From assembly GCA_019694295.1 (NCBI GenBank), contig JAIBCG010000017.1:1-48805 (forward strand): DNA of 48,805 nucleotides, read 5' to 3'. The notes below the pieces were generated by a model. It saw nothing but the letters and a program-made list of their open reading frames with translations, had not been told where the DNA came from and did no database searches. The translations under genes were made by a program, and so were the position numbers. This document shows positions 1 through 8,085 of this stretch, one piece after another. The DNA is from Saprospiraceae bacterium (GTDB lineage: Bacteria > Bacteroidota > Bacteroidia > Chitinophagales > Saprospiraceae). Position 1 is the first letter of the stretch, and every line of letters starts with the position of its first letter.

Positions 1-49
1 TTTGCAGCAACCTGCAAAGCCTTTTTTCATTTCAATAAAAGTAAAAAAA

Positions 50-991
50 ATGAGCAATAGAGTATCGTATAAACAACAAACAGGGAGTCACGGACTAAAA
101 CATAAACTGGATCACATTAGCAGGTTTATTGGGAATACACCCTTGCTGCCGATAACCGGATTGCACCAAAATAAAGATGTAAAAATATTTGCAAAAGCTG
201 AATGGAAAAACCTGTCCGGCAGTGTAAAAGCGAGAGCCGCATTCAATATCATTAAAAATGCAATCTCATCAGGAAAACTTACTGAAAACAAGATTCTCCT
301 GGATGCCACAAGCGGTAATACCGGCATCGCGTATGCAGCCATCGGACAAAAACTGGGTATCAAAGTCGCATTGTGTCTGCCGGAAAATGCATCACAAGAG
401 AGAAAAGACATTCTGCACAGTCTCGGTGCCGAAATTATTAATACTTCTCCGTTTGGCGGAACAGACGAGGCACAGGAAAAGGCAGCTGAACTCGCAAAGG
501 ATTTCCCCAAAAAATATTTTTATGCCAGCCAATATACCAATGACAACAACTGGAAAGCACATTATTACGGCACAGCGATCGAAATTATCCGTGAATTGCC
601 CGAAATATCACATTTTGTGGCAGGACTTGGTACAACGGGCACTTTTGTAGGCACTTCAAGAAGGCTCAAAGAGTACAATCCGGCTATACAAGCCATTTCT
701 TTGCAGCCGGATGTGGCCATACATGGCCTTGAAGGCTGGAAACATCTCGAGACAGCCATCGTGCCGGAGATTTACGATGCGCAAATTGCAGATTATGGGT
801 TGGAGATAGACACTTTCAAGGCGTATGACCTGATGAGGAAGAAAGTCCTCGGTGGTGTACTCAGCCCCTCATCAGCAGCCAACATAGTCGGAGCAGCGAC
901 AGTGGCTGACAATATAGAAAGCGGTGTCATCATCACGATTTTGCCCGATAATGCAGACAAATACAGTGAAGTAATCAAAAAAATAATGTAA
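50..991 (+). CDS. cysM: PLP-dependent cysteine synthase family protein
   Basis: A fold-type II PLP enzyme of 313 residues, the usual length for O-acetylserine or O-phosphoserine sulfhydrylases. Near the N-terminus it has IGNTPLLPI, then the PLP-lysine region NLSGSVKARAA, the substrate loop SGNTGIAYA, and the glycine-rich phosphate loop GLGTTGTFVGT. I chose the ATG at 50 because the family begins shortly before the IGNTPL motif; the frame stays open upstream to a TTG at 2, so the promoter is outside the window. A JAMM peptidase follows after 4 bp and a ubiquitin-like/E1 protein after that, which suggests sulfur is taken from a protein thiocarboxylate as in mycobacterial CysM/CysO. Family is certain; the choice of CysM over CysK is inferred from context. 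Confidence 0.88.
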   Translation: MSNRVSYKQQTGSHGLKHKLDHISRFIGNTPLLPITGLHQNKDVKIFAKAEWKNLSGSVKARAAFNIIKNAISSGKLTENKILLDATSGNTGIAYAAIGQKLGIKVALCLPENASQERKDILHSLGAEIINTSPFGGTDEAQEKAAELAKDFPKKYFYASQYTNDNNWKAHYYGTAIEIIRELPEISHFVAGLGTTGTFVGTSRRLKEYNPAIQAISLQPDVAIHGLEGWKHLETAIVPEIYDAQIADYGLEIDTFKAYDLMRKKVLGGVLSPSSAANIVGAATVADNIESGVIITILPDNADKYSEVIKKIM

Positions 992-995
992 AATC

Positions 996-1430
996 ATGTT
1001 GCACATTTCAAGAAAAACAGAAATTGAAATCCTTGCTGACGCATTGCGAAGCTTTCCGGATGAATGCTGTGGGTTTATGTTTGGAACCGAGAATGGCGAA
1101 GAAAGAACCATTTCCGAAATTCAGATTGTAAACAATGCAAAGGTAGGAGACAAACGAAGACGGTTCGAAATTACGCCATTCGACTACATGAAAGCAGAAC
1201 AATATGCCGAAGCTAATAATCTGCTTTTGTTGGGAGTTTACCATTCTCATCCGAACCATCCTTCTGTGCCAAGCGAACACGACCGGGTTGTTGCACAGCC
1301 TTATTTTTCATATTTAATAATAGCAGTACGCGAAAACGAATTCGTATCACTGCAATCCTGGAGACTGAACGATGATTTTCAGTTTGACGAAGAACAGATT
1401 GCCCGCGAGGCGGAAATTTCCATAAAATAA
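996..1430 (+). CDS. JAMM/MPN+ (M67) metallopeptidase, Mec-like
   Basis: A compact zinc peptidase of 144 residues. The JAMM motif is complete: a conserved Glu in PDECCG (residue 23), then HSHP with His83 and His85, and SEHD with Ser93 and Asp96. Single-domain bacterial JAMM proteins of this size hydrolyse bonds at the C-terminus of ubiquitin-like sulfur carriers; Mec of actinobacteria releases cysteine from CysO-cysteine. It starts 4 bp after the cysteine synthase and ends 25 bp before the ubiquitin-like/E1/rhodanese gene, so the three are almost surely one transcript. The specific reaction is inferred from this context. Here the peptidase could also cut after the internal Gly-Gly of its neighbour. 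Confidence 0.88.
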   Translation: MLHISRKTEIEILADALRSFPDECCGFMFGTENGEERTISEIQIVNNAKVGDKRRRFEITPFDYMKAEQYAEANNLLLLGVYHSHPNHPSVPSEHDRVVAQPYFSYLIIAVRENEFVSLQSWRLNDDFQFDEEQIAREAEISIK

Positions 1431-1455
1431 TTTCATAACATTTAAATAAAAAATC

Positions 1456-2886
1456 ATGGCTACAATTGTAATTCCTACACCACTCAGAAAATTTACAAAC
1501 CAACAGTCAAAAGTGCTTGTAAACGGCAGTACTGTCAAAGAAAGTATTGACAATCTCATTCAGGATTTCCCTGATCTTAAAAAGAATTTGCTCGAGGACA
1601 ATGGCAATATCCGCGGTTATGTGAATATATTCGTCGGTGAGGACGATATCCGCGACCTTCAGAAAGAACAAACGTCTGTTTCTGAGCATTCTACCATTAG
1701 CATCATTCCTGCTATTGCCGGTGGCTGTGGTGCAGATGACATCAGTTTCAATAAGGAAGAATTTGCGAGATACAACCGGCATATCATCATTCCCGATTTT
1801 GGTCTGGAGGCACAGAAAAAGCTCAAAGCTTCGAAAGTACTAATTATTGGTTCAGGTGGCTTGGGCAGCCCGTCACTTCTTTATCTTGTGGCGGCCGGTG
1901 TGGGCACTATCGGTATTGTTGACTTTGATGTGGTTGATGATAGTAATCTTCATCGTCAGGTGCTGTTCGGAGTAGAAGATGTCGGAAAACCAAAAGTAGA
2001 AGCAGCGAAAAAACGACTTTTAAGCCTGAATCCGCATATCAATATCATTACCTACAATACTCAGCTCACATCGCAAAACGCCTTGGATATCATCAAAGAC
2101 TACGACGTGGTAGCAGACGGAACCGACAATTTCCCGACACGATATCTGGTAAATGATGCGAGTGTGCTTGCCGGTATCCCGAATATCTATGCATCCATTT
2201 CCCAGTTTGAAGGTCAGGTTTCGGTTTTTAATTATACCGACAAAAACGGTGTGACCGGCCCAAATTATCGCGATCTTTACCAAACGCCACCTGAACCGGG
2301 CCTGGTGCCGAACTGTGCCGAAGGTGGTGTACTCGGAGTACTGTGTGGCATCATCGGGACACTACAGGCGAATGAAGTTATAAAGGTAGTTACAGGAGTT
2401 GGCGAGCCACTGAGCGGAAGATTCTTTGTATTTGATGCCTTGAGTTTTGAGACGCGCATTTTAAAAATTTCAAAACAAAAAGACAGACCTGAAATCAAGG
2501 AACTTATTGATTACGAGCAGTTTTGTGGTGTGCGTGCCGTTGAGGAAAAAATGAAAGAAATCAGCGTAGCCGAGTTTGAAAAATGGCTGGATAACAACGA
2601 AGACATCCAGATAATCGACGTCAGAGAACCGGAAGAATACCAGCAAGTGAACATTGGTGCGCTGCTTGTTCCGCTTGCCACAATTAAAGAAAGGGCCGCC
2701 GAAATCAGGAAAGACAAAAAAGTAGTTGTGCATTGCAAAGCCGGTGGCAGGAGCGCCAAGGCCATCCGTGAACTCCAGGATGCTTTCGGATTTGACAATC
2801 TTTACAACCTCAAAGGCGGAATCATCGCCATTGAGCACGAAACAAGTATTTTGAGCAAGAAAAGAAGCACCGCCGAAGCAGTTTAG
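1456..2886 (+). CDS. Ubiquitin-like (MoaD/ThiS) - E1 (MoeB/ThiF) - rhodanese fusion protein
   Basis: Three domains in 476 residues. Residues 1-90 are a beta-grasp sulfur carrier ending in PAIAGG (Gly89-Gly90). Residues about 101-340 are an E1-like adenylyltransferase with YNRHIIIPDFG, the nucleotide loop GSGGLGS (132-138), DGTDNFPTRY and a conserved Cys287 in NCAEGGVLG. Residues about 367-465 are a rhodanese domain with persulfide Cys427 in HCKAGGRSAKA. The chain would activate its own carrier and load it with sulfur for the upstream cysteine synthase. MoeB and ThiF normally hold zinc with two CxxC pairs; here the first is replaced by N-Y-R-D (270-273) and I see no second. The carrier glycines are internal, followed by Cys91. 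Domains are certain; the pathway is inferred. Confidence 0.9.
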   Translation: MATIVIPTPLRKFTNQQSKVLVNGSTVKESIDNLIQDFPDLKKNLLEDNGNIRGYVNIFVGEDDIRDLQKEQTSVSEHSTISIIPAIAGGCGADDISFNKEEFARYNRHIIIPDFGLEAQKKLKASKVLIIGSGGLGSPSLLYLVAAGVGTIGIVDFDVVDDSNLHRQVLFGVEDVGKPKVEAAKKRLLSLNPHINIITYNTQLTSQNALDIIKDYDVVADGTDNFPTRYLVNDASVLAGIPNIYASISQFEGQVSVFNYTDKNGVTGPNYRDLYQTPPEPGLVPNCAEGGVLGVLCGIIGTLQANEVIKVVTGVGEPLSGRFFVFDALSFETRILKISKQKDRPEIKELIDYEQFCGVRAVEEKMKEISVAEFEKWLDNNEDIQIIDVREPEEYQQVNIGALLVPLATIKERAAEIRKDKKVVVHCKAGGRSAKAIRELQDAFGFDNLYNLKGGIIAIEHETSILSKKRSTAEAV

Positions 2887-2914
2887 GTGCTTTGGAGCAG
2901 AGATATTTTTGATT

Positions 2915-2949
2915 TTTGGTAAAATTTATCAACCACATTGTTATATTTG
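2915..2949 (+). promoter_or_regulatory. Bacteroidota-type promoter upstream of the antiporter gene
   Basis: A TTTG at 2915-2918 and TATATTTG at 2942-2949 match the -33 TTTG and -7 TAnnTTTG elements known from Bacteroidota, with a 23-bp spacer at the long end of the usual range. It would start transcription near 2955, about 110 nt before the antiporter ATG at 3068. No other gene lies downstream in this gap. Confidence 0.45.
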
Positions 2950-3067
2950 GATTCTTTTTAAAGAATTTCAAACAGATTTTGTTTTCATTGCCCGACGTGG
3001 CTGCCGGAGCAGAAATGCCTTGTGAAATGTTGTCGGATGAATGAAACGGTGACCGAAAAAACAAACT

Positions 3068-4285
3068 ATGACGACCGAAATAATCATTACAGTATGCTCC
3101 TTGCTCATTCTGGCATACCTATTTGACGTTTCCTCGGCCAAGACGAAAATACCGCCTGTCATCCTGTTACTCTTGGTAGGGTGGGCATTCAGTCAAGGTA
3201 TTCATTTCTTCGGGATAGAAATTCCGGATATGACGCCGATACTACCTATTTTTGGGACGATCGGTCTGATACTTATCGTGTTGGAAGGCTCGCTTGAGCT
3301 CGAATTCCATGTTTCAAAAATAGGCTTTATTGCCAAATCACTTATTATTGCTTTTGTACCCATTCTTGTGTTCAGCTTTGGCCTTGCCTACACATTTGAG
3401 TATTTTGGGAATGTTCCGTTAAAAATCGGACTTGCCAACGCAATACCGCTGGCAGTCATAAGCAGTTCGATTGCCATCCCCAGTGCACAGAACCTCATTC
3501 ATTCACAACGGGAGTTCATTACTTATGAGAGTAGTTTGTCGGATATTTTTGGTGTAATCTTTTTCAATTTTGTAACGCTGAATGATTCTATTGGCGCCCA
3601 TACATTCAACAATTTTGTAGTGGAGATGCTCATTATATTAGTGGTTAGCTTCGTTGCTACATTGGTCCTTGCTTTTCTCCTTAGCAGAATAAAACATCCG
3701 GTCAAGTTCATGCCGATCATTTTAATGATTATCATGATTTATACAGTAGCAAAAATTTTCCATCTGCCTGGTCTGGTGTTTATCCTGTTGTTTGGTCTTT
3801 TTCTTGGCAATCTGGACGAACTCAAGTCCTTTAAGTTTATTGAAAAATTTCGGCCGGACATATTGAATCTTGAAGTCGTAAAATTCAAAGAACTCACTAC
3901 GGAGGTTGTCTTCTTGGTTCGGGCGATATTTTTCTTGCTGTTTGGTTATTTAATTGAAACAGAGGAACTGCTCAACCCGAATACCGTCGTTTGGGCATTA
4001 AGTATTACTGCCGGCATTTTTGTGCTGAGGTTTGTTTTGCTTAAAGTTTTCAGGATGAAATTGAATCCATTGCTCTATATTGCACCAAGAGGCCTCATAA
4101 CCATTCTGTTGTTCCTGTCAATTCCCGAAAATCAGGTCATAGATCTGGTAGATAAATCGCTGATTATCCAGGTTATAATCTTCTCTGCATTGATTATGAT
4201 GTTTGGCCTGATGATTAACAAAAAAGAACCGGAACAAAGCGAAGTGCTACCGGACAACAACATACAAGAAGTCGCAGACCACTAA
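3068..4285 (+). CDS. Cation:proton antiporter (CPA2/KefB-type membrane domain)
   Basis: A 405-residue integral membrane protein, hydrophobic almost throughout with about 11-13 predicted segments. It has the layout of the CPA2 Na+(K+)/H+ exchanger domain: an early helix with KIPPVILLLLVGW, then a glycine-rich stretch with LEGSLEL, then a paired core with AIPLAVISSSIAIPSAQ. It stops soon after the last helix, with only a short charged tail and no TrkA-N/RCK domain, so any nucleotide gating would need a separate partner. It exchanges monovalent cations for protons at the inner membrane; the ion cannot be told from sequence. It converges with smpB, whose end lies 34 bp away. Confidence 0.82.
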   Translation: MTTEIIITVCSLLILAYLFDVSSAKTKIPPVILLLLVGWAFSQGIHFFGIEIPDMTPILPIFGTIGLILIVLEGSLELEFHVSKIGFIAKSLIIAFVPILVFSFGLAYTFEYFGNVPLKIGLANAIPLAVISSSIAIPSAQNLIHSQREFITYESSLSDIFGVIFFNFVTLNDSIGAHTFNNFVVEMLIILVVSFVATLVLAFLLSRIKHPVKFMPIILMIIMIYTVAKIFHLPGLVFILLFGLFLGNLDELKSFKFIEKFRPDILNLEVVKFKELTTEVVFLVRAIFFLLFGYLIETEELLNPNTVVWALSITAGIFVLRFVLLKVFRMKLNPLLYIAPRGLITILLFLSIPENQVIDLVDKSLIIQVIIFSALIMMFGLMINKKEPEQSEVLPDNNIQEVADH

Positions 4286-4319
4286 TGTTGTATTCATTTG
4301 TCGAGATTAGGAAGATGGT

Positions 4320-4787
4320 TTATTTGTATCTTTTCAGCCTGTCCAGATCGCGTTTGGTATCTTTTTCCTTGATGGAATGTCGCTTATCAAAAGATTTCTT
4401 GCCTTGGGCAAGGGCGATTTCGAGTTTGGCCAGACCACGTTCAGAAAAATAAAGTCTGACAGGTACGATGGTGAAACCCTTTTCTTTGACCTTTTTTCCA
4501 AGCTTATTCAGCTCATTTCTTGTGAGGAGCAATTTTCTCGGCCTGCGTGGATCGTGGTTGTTGTAGGTGCCAAGATCGTATTCCGAAATAAACATGTTGC
4601 GAACGAAGAGTTCACCCTGTCTGATATAACAATAAGCGTCATTCAGGTTGGCATGGCCTTCGCGCAATGATTTTACCTCGGTACCGGTCAATATAAGCCC
4701 TGCCTCAAATGTATTGAGAAGCTTAAATTCGAACTCGACACGTCTGTTGCGAATTTCAGTAAGTCGCGGTTTTTTGATTTCGGCCAT
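4320..4787 (-). CDS. smpB: SsrA-binding protein SmpB
   Basis: A full-length SmpB of 155 residues. It has the N-terminal RNRRVEFEF, the OB-fold core with LTGTEVKSLREG, NLNDAYCYI and GTYNNHDPRRPRKLLL, and the basic tail with GKKSFDKRHSIKEKD that enters the ribosomal A site. SmpB binds tmRNA and rescues stalled ribosomes. The gene lies 33 bp downstream of a lipoprotein gene on the same strand and may share its transcript. No tmRNA gene is visible in this window. Confidence 0.97.
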   Translation of the reverse strand: MAEIKKPRLTEIRNRRVEFEFKLLNTFEAGLILTGTEVKSLREGHANLNDAYCYIRQGELFVRNMFISEYDLGTYNNHDPRRPRKLLLTRNELNKLGKKVKEKGFTIVPVRLYFSERGLAKLEIALAQGKKSFDKRHSIKEKDTKRDLDRLKRYK

Positions 4788-4820
4788 TGAAATACATAGT
4801 GATAAAGGCCTGCAAAGTTA

Positions 4821-5330
4821 CTATTTTTTAACGGCAGGTTCAGATTTTGTGAAATAAAAATCACGCGTTACTCCTTCGCCGTCCTTGTTAATACCTTCAA
4901 ACAAGGTTGTTTTTGACGTACCGTCAAGTTTGATAGAAATAGTACGAGGGAACTCTTGCTGTGGATTTTCGAATATCAGTACTCCGGGCGTTTCAGATTT
5001 GAGTTTCATTTCTACCTGTGGAATGGTACTTTCCGTAGATTTCATGGTAAAAAATACTTCCTTGCCTTTGCGCTCGAGCTTGTAAGTTTCGGCAATGATG
5101 GTATCTCCTTTGACAGCACTGTACATTCTTCCGGTTATCAGGTTTTTGTTGATAAACTTCCATTCTTCAACTGTATTCGATTTATTCTGATTCCACGAAC
5201 CGAGCAACCAGAAATTTTTCTTGATTCCCAATTTTGAAATTTCTGTAAATTTTTTCGAAGCTACACAAGAAGTAAGTAATATGCCGGCTATAAGAAATAT
5301 TGATAAAGGCAGATGTCTTTTTATCATCAT
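4821..5330 (-). CDS. Lipoprotein with DUF6265-like domain
   Basis: A predicted lipoprotein of 169 residues: a basic start, a hydrophobic stretch and LLTSC form a signal peptidase II signal of the type common in Bacteroidota. The mature part begins a beta-rich domain with FWLLGSW and VEEWK, a pattern I associate with DUF6265, whose function is unknown. The frame could also start at a GTG at 5333 or an ATG at 5327; I prefer the ATG at 5330. It is followed by smpB in the same direction. Lipoprotein status is well supported, the domain label less so. Confidence 0.68.
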   Translation of the reverse strand: MMIKRHLPLSIFLIAGILLTSCVASKKFTEISKLGIKKNFWLLGSWNQNKSNTVEEWKFINKNLITGRMYSAVKGDTIIAETYKLERKGKEVFFTMKSTESTIPQVEMKLKSETPGVLIFENPQQEFPRTISIKLDGTSKTTLFEGINKDGEGVTRDFYFTKSEPAVKK

Positions 5331-5536
5331 CACTATTTTATTTAGCTTATACGCATACCTGTTACAAAAGTTTATTAATATTTATATATGTTTGTTTTGG
5401 ACTTTATCGCAGGCGAAATATTCCAATAATTTGGTTTATACAAAGAAGAATTTCATCAGACAATGTATATTTTGCAAGCGAACTACGTTATACACAGATG
5501 TTTTTATATTTTTGACTATCGAAATAATATGATTAA

Positions 5537-6124
5537 GTGCTGAAGCTGCAAATTTTGCCTAAAAATATTCTGACACTATTGTTGACTTGTGTAATTTTTA
5601 CCGTATTGTTCATTACACAAGGATGCAAGGACGACATCATCAGTCATGATCTTCGCATAACACCCGGAGACACCCAAAAAGAGGTTTTGAATGATGTAGA
5701 GATCCTATATTCTGACAGTGCTATGGTACGGGTGCGGCTTACTGGCCCGGAGTTGATTCGGAAATACGAGCAAGAACGTACTAAGGAAGAATTTACTAAA
5801 GGAGTTTTTGTAGAATTTTATGACGAAACAGGCAAGGTTACATCTACCTTAAAGGCAGATTATGCTTTCAGAAGCGAAGGTGCAGATGAAATTACTGTAC
5901 AGGGCAACGTCTTACTTACAAGTTCAAAAAAGGAAACAATGGAGACGGACGAGCTGATTTGGAACCAAAAAGAGGAGGAAGTTTATACAGAAAAATTCGT
6001 CCTCGTCAAGACAGCCAAAGAACGTGCCTGGGGCCATGGCTTTGTGTCAAACCAGAATTTTACTGAGTGGCGGATAAAAGGATTCGAGGGCAAATTGCCG
6101 TCTGAGAAATTTGGTGTAGAATAA
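5537..6124 (+). CDS. lptC: LPS export protein LptC-like (periplasmic)
   Basis: A 195-residue protein with an N-terminal hydrophobic segment ending in TQGC (Cys near residue 30), so it is either lipidated or anchored. A beta-rich domain follows with GDTQKEVLNDVEILYSDSA, GVFVEFYDETG and EITVQGNVLL, the LptC/OstA-like jelly-roll pattern. LptC carries LPS from the LptBFG ABC transporter toward LptA and LptD. The only suitable start is a GTG at 5537; an ATG a few bases upstream runs into a stop in another frame. The gene stands alone, followed at 6137 by an inverted-repeat element. The family is likely, with the usual low LptC conservation in this phylum. Confidence 0.75.
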   Translation: MLKLQILPKNILTLLLTCVIFTVLFITQGCKDDIISHDLRITPGDTQKEVLNDVEILYSDSAMVRVRLTGPELIRKYEQERTKEEFTKGVFVEFYDETGKVTSTLKADYAFRSEGADEITVQGNVLLTSSKKETMETDELIWNQKEEEVYTEKFVLVKTAKERAWGHGFVSNQNFTEWRIKGFEGKLPSEKFGVE

Positions 6125-6136
6125 TATCAGCAGTGC

Positions 6137-6298
6137 TTTAAACCCAGATAATGCATAGGAATTTGAACGAAAATGATTCGTACAAAAATCCATAAAAAAG
6201 TGATAAAACCATAGTGAACCTTGTTTTTTTGAGCTTTTGAAATGGATTTGAACTAATAAATAATTGCAGTAAGAGCCTAATGCGTAATCCGGGTTAAA
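6137..6298. repeat. MITE-like element with terminal inverted repeats
   Basis: A 162-bp non-coding segment between lptC and asnS. Its left end (6137-6159, TTTAAACCCAGATAATGC and onward) is an imperfect inverted copy of its right end (6276-6298, reading inward as TTTAACCCGGATTACGC). The right end, reverse-complemented, matches 19 of 23 bases of 48676-48698, about 64 bp upstream of a probable transposase start. The interior at 6162-6196 is nearly identical to 48622-48656. This suggests a miniature or decayed derivative of that insertion sequence. No target-site duplication was found by eye. Confidence 0.6.
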
Positions 6299-6321
6299 TT
6301 CAAAAAATACAATTTTTCTGC

Positions 6322-6351
6322 TTGTTTGCGGAATATTTTTTTGCAACTTTG
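6322..6351 (+). promoter_or_regulatory. asnS promoter candidate
   Basis: TTG at 6322-6324, a 19-bp spacer and CAACTTTG at 6344-6351 match the TTG/TAnnTTTG plan except for the first base of the -7 element. It sits just outside the right end of the repeat element and 47 bp before the asnS ATG. Confidence 0.45.
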
Positions 6352-6398
6352 CACCTCAATAAAGCGTATTTAGCTTACTCAAATTTTCAATAAATAAC

Positions 6399-7850
6399 AT
6401 GTCAAAACGCATCAAAATAGCCGAACTCCTACAATCGAGCAAAACAGGGACAACAGTTAACGTAAAAGGCTGGATACGCACATTCAGGAACAATCAGTTC
6501 ATAGCCTTAAATGATGGTAGTACCAATACCAATATACAAGTAGTGGTTGACTTTGAAAACACTGACCCTGCTGAACTAAAAAGATATACAACCGGGGCAG
6601 CAATCGGTGTGGAAGGCGAGTTGGTGTCATCGCAGGGCAAAGGTCAGACTGTTGAAATCATTGCCAGGCGAATCGAAGTATATGGCGACTGTGATGCGGA
6701 AGTTTATCCTTTACAACCCAAGAAGCATTCGCTTGAGTTTTTGCGAGAGATAGCTCATCTACGTTTCCGGACAAATACTTTTGCGGCTGTTTTTCGTGTG
6801 CGTCATGCCTTAGCTTTTGCCATACATAAATTTTTTAATGACAAAGGATTTGTTTATATACATACACCTATTATTACCGCATCAGATGCAGAAGGTGCAG
6901 GTGAAATGTTCCGTGTTACGACATTGGATGCTGTAAAGCCACCGATGAACGAAGCCGGAGAAGTTGATTTTTCAAAGGATTTCTTTGGTCGTGCTGCAAA
7001 TCTGACAGTTTCGGGTCAGTTAGAAGCAGAATTGGGAGCCTTAGCTCTTAGCGAAGTATATACTTTTGGCCCGACATTCCGTGCCGAGAATTCAAACACT
7101 ACACGCCACCTTGCTGAGTTTTGGATGATAGAACCTGAAGTAGCATTTGCCGACCTTCAAGACAACATGGATCTTGCAGAAGATATGCTGAAGTACGTCA
7201 TCCGCTATGCTATGGATAACTGTCGTGAAGATCTCGAATTTCTGTCAAACAGACAGGCAGAAGAAGAAAAATCAATGCCACAAAATGAGCGTTCAGAGAT
7301 GTCCTTGACACAAAAGCTAGAATTCTGTCTGGCGAATGATTTTGAACGCATCACCTACACGGAAGCTATCGACATTCTACGCAACTCGAACCCTAACAAA
7401 CGAAAGCAGTTCAAGTATTTGATAGATGGTTGGGGCGCAGACCTTCAAAGTGAACACGAACGGTTTTTGGTAGAAAAGCATTTCAAAAAACCTGTCATTC
7501 TTACAAATTACCCTGCCGAAATCAAAGCTTTCTACATGCGTCAGGATGATCCGAAAGAAGGTGTTCCCGGTCCGACAGTAGCTGCTATGGACATTCTGTT
7601 TCCGGGCATAGGCGAGATAGTAGGCGGCTCACAAAGAGAAGAACGCCTTGATCGGCTAACTGCCAAGATGAGAGAAATGCATATACCGGAAGAAGAAATG
7701 TACTGGTACCTCGACACGCGAAGGTTTGGTACCTGCCCACATGCAGGTTATGGACTTGGCTTTGAACGTCTCGTGCTTTTTGTTACCGGCATGACTAATA
7801 TCCGTGATGTTATAGCCTTCCCACGTACTCCGGGCAATGCAGAGTTTTAA
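6399..7850 (+). CDS. asnS: Asparagine--tRNA ligase
   Basis: A class IIb aminoacyl-tRNA synthetase of 483 residues, the usual length. The N-terminal OB-fold contains [20 protein letters not shown]. The catalytic domain has motif 2 [20 protein letters not shown] and motif 3 [16 protein letters not shown]. It charges tRNA-Asn in the cytoplasm. The strong match to AsnRS rather than AspRS, together with a separate aspS at 38108, suggests direct Asn-tRNA formation in this organism. It appears to be transcribed alone. Confidence 0.97.
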   Translation: MSKRIKIAELLQSSKTGTTVNVKGWIRTFRNNQFIALNDGSTNTNIQVVVDFENTDPAELKRYTTGAAIGVEGELVSSQGKGQTVEIIARRIEVYGDCDAEVYPLQPKKHSLEFLREIAHLRFRTNTFAAVFRVRHALAFAIHKFFNDKGFVYIHTPIITASDAEGAGEMFRVTTLDAVKPPMNEAGEVDFSKDFFGRAANLTVSGQLEAELGALALSEVYTFGPTFRAENSNTTRHLAEFWMIEPEVAFADLQDNMDLAEDMLKYVIRYAMDNCREDLEFLSNRQAEEEKSMPQNERSEMSLTQKLEFCLANDFERITYTEAIDILRNSNPNKRKQFKYLIDGWGADLQSEHERFLVEKHFKKPVILTNYPAEIKAFYMRQDDPKEGVPGPTVAAMDILFPGIGEIVGGSQREERLDRLTAKMREMHIPEEEMYWYLDTRRFGTCPHAGYGLGFERLVLFVTGMTNIRDVIAFPRTPGNAEF

Positions 7851-8085
7851 ATTGGACTTTAGTGCTACTATATTCTGCTTTGATAATCAGTATTTAAAAT
7901 CATCTATGTAGTCTAATAGCTGTTCAATTCCTAATGTGTCTTTTGGGCAAATTAAAAATTCAATTCTAAAGACAGAGTGGATATTTTTGGGCCGAACGAA
8001 ATATTAGGCTCTGCAAGCTGACAAATTTAACAGTTTTATTCCTACATTTATGCAATGGTAATATCGATCAAAACAGATTACATAC
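7851..8085. other. Intergenic gap, no clear feature
   Basis: AT-rich spacer between asnS and the AraC regulator. TATTTTTG at 7982-7989 fits the -7 consensus, but no TTG lies at the right distance upstream, so I do not call a promoter. Confidence 0.4.

Noticed and set aside
7982-7989. TATTTTTG as a promoter for the AraC gene
   Set aside because: No TTG occurs 17-23 bp upstream; in AT-rich DNA the -7 motif alone is weak.
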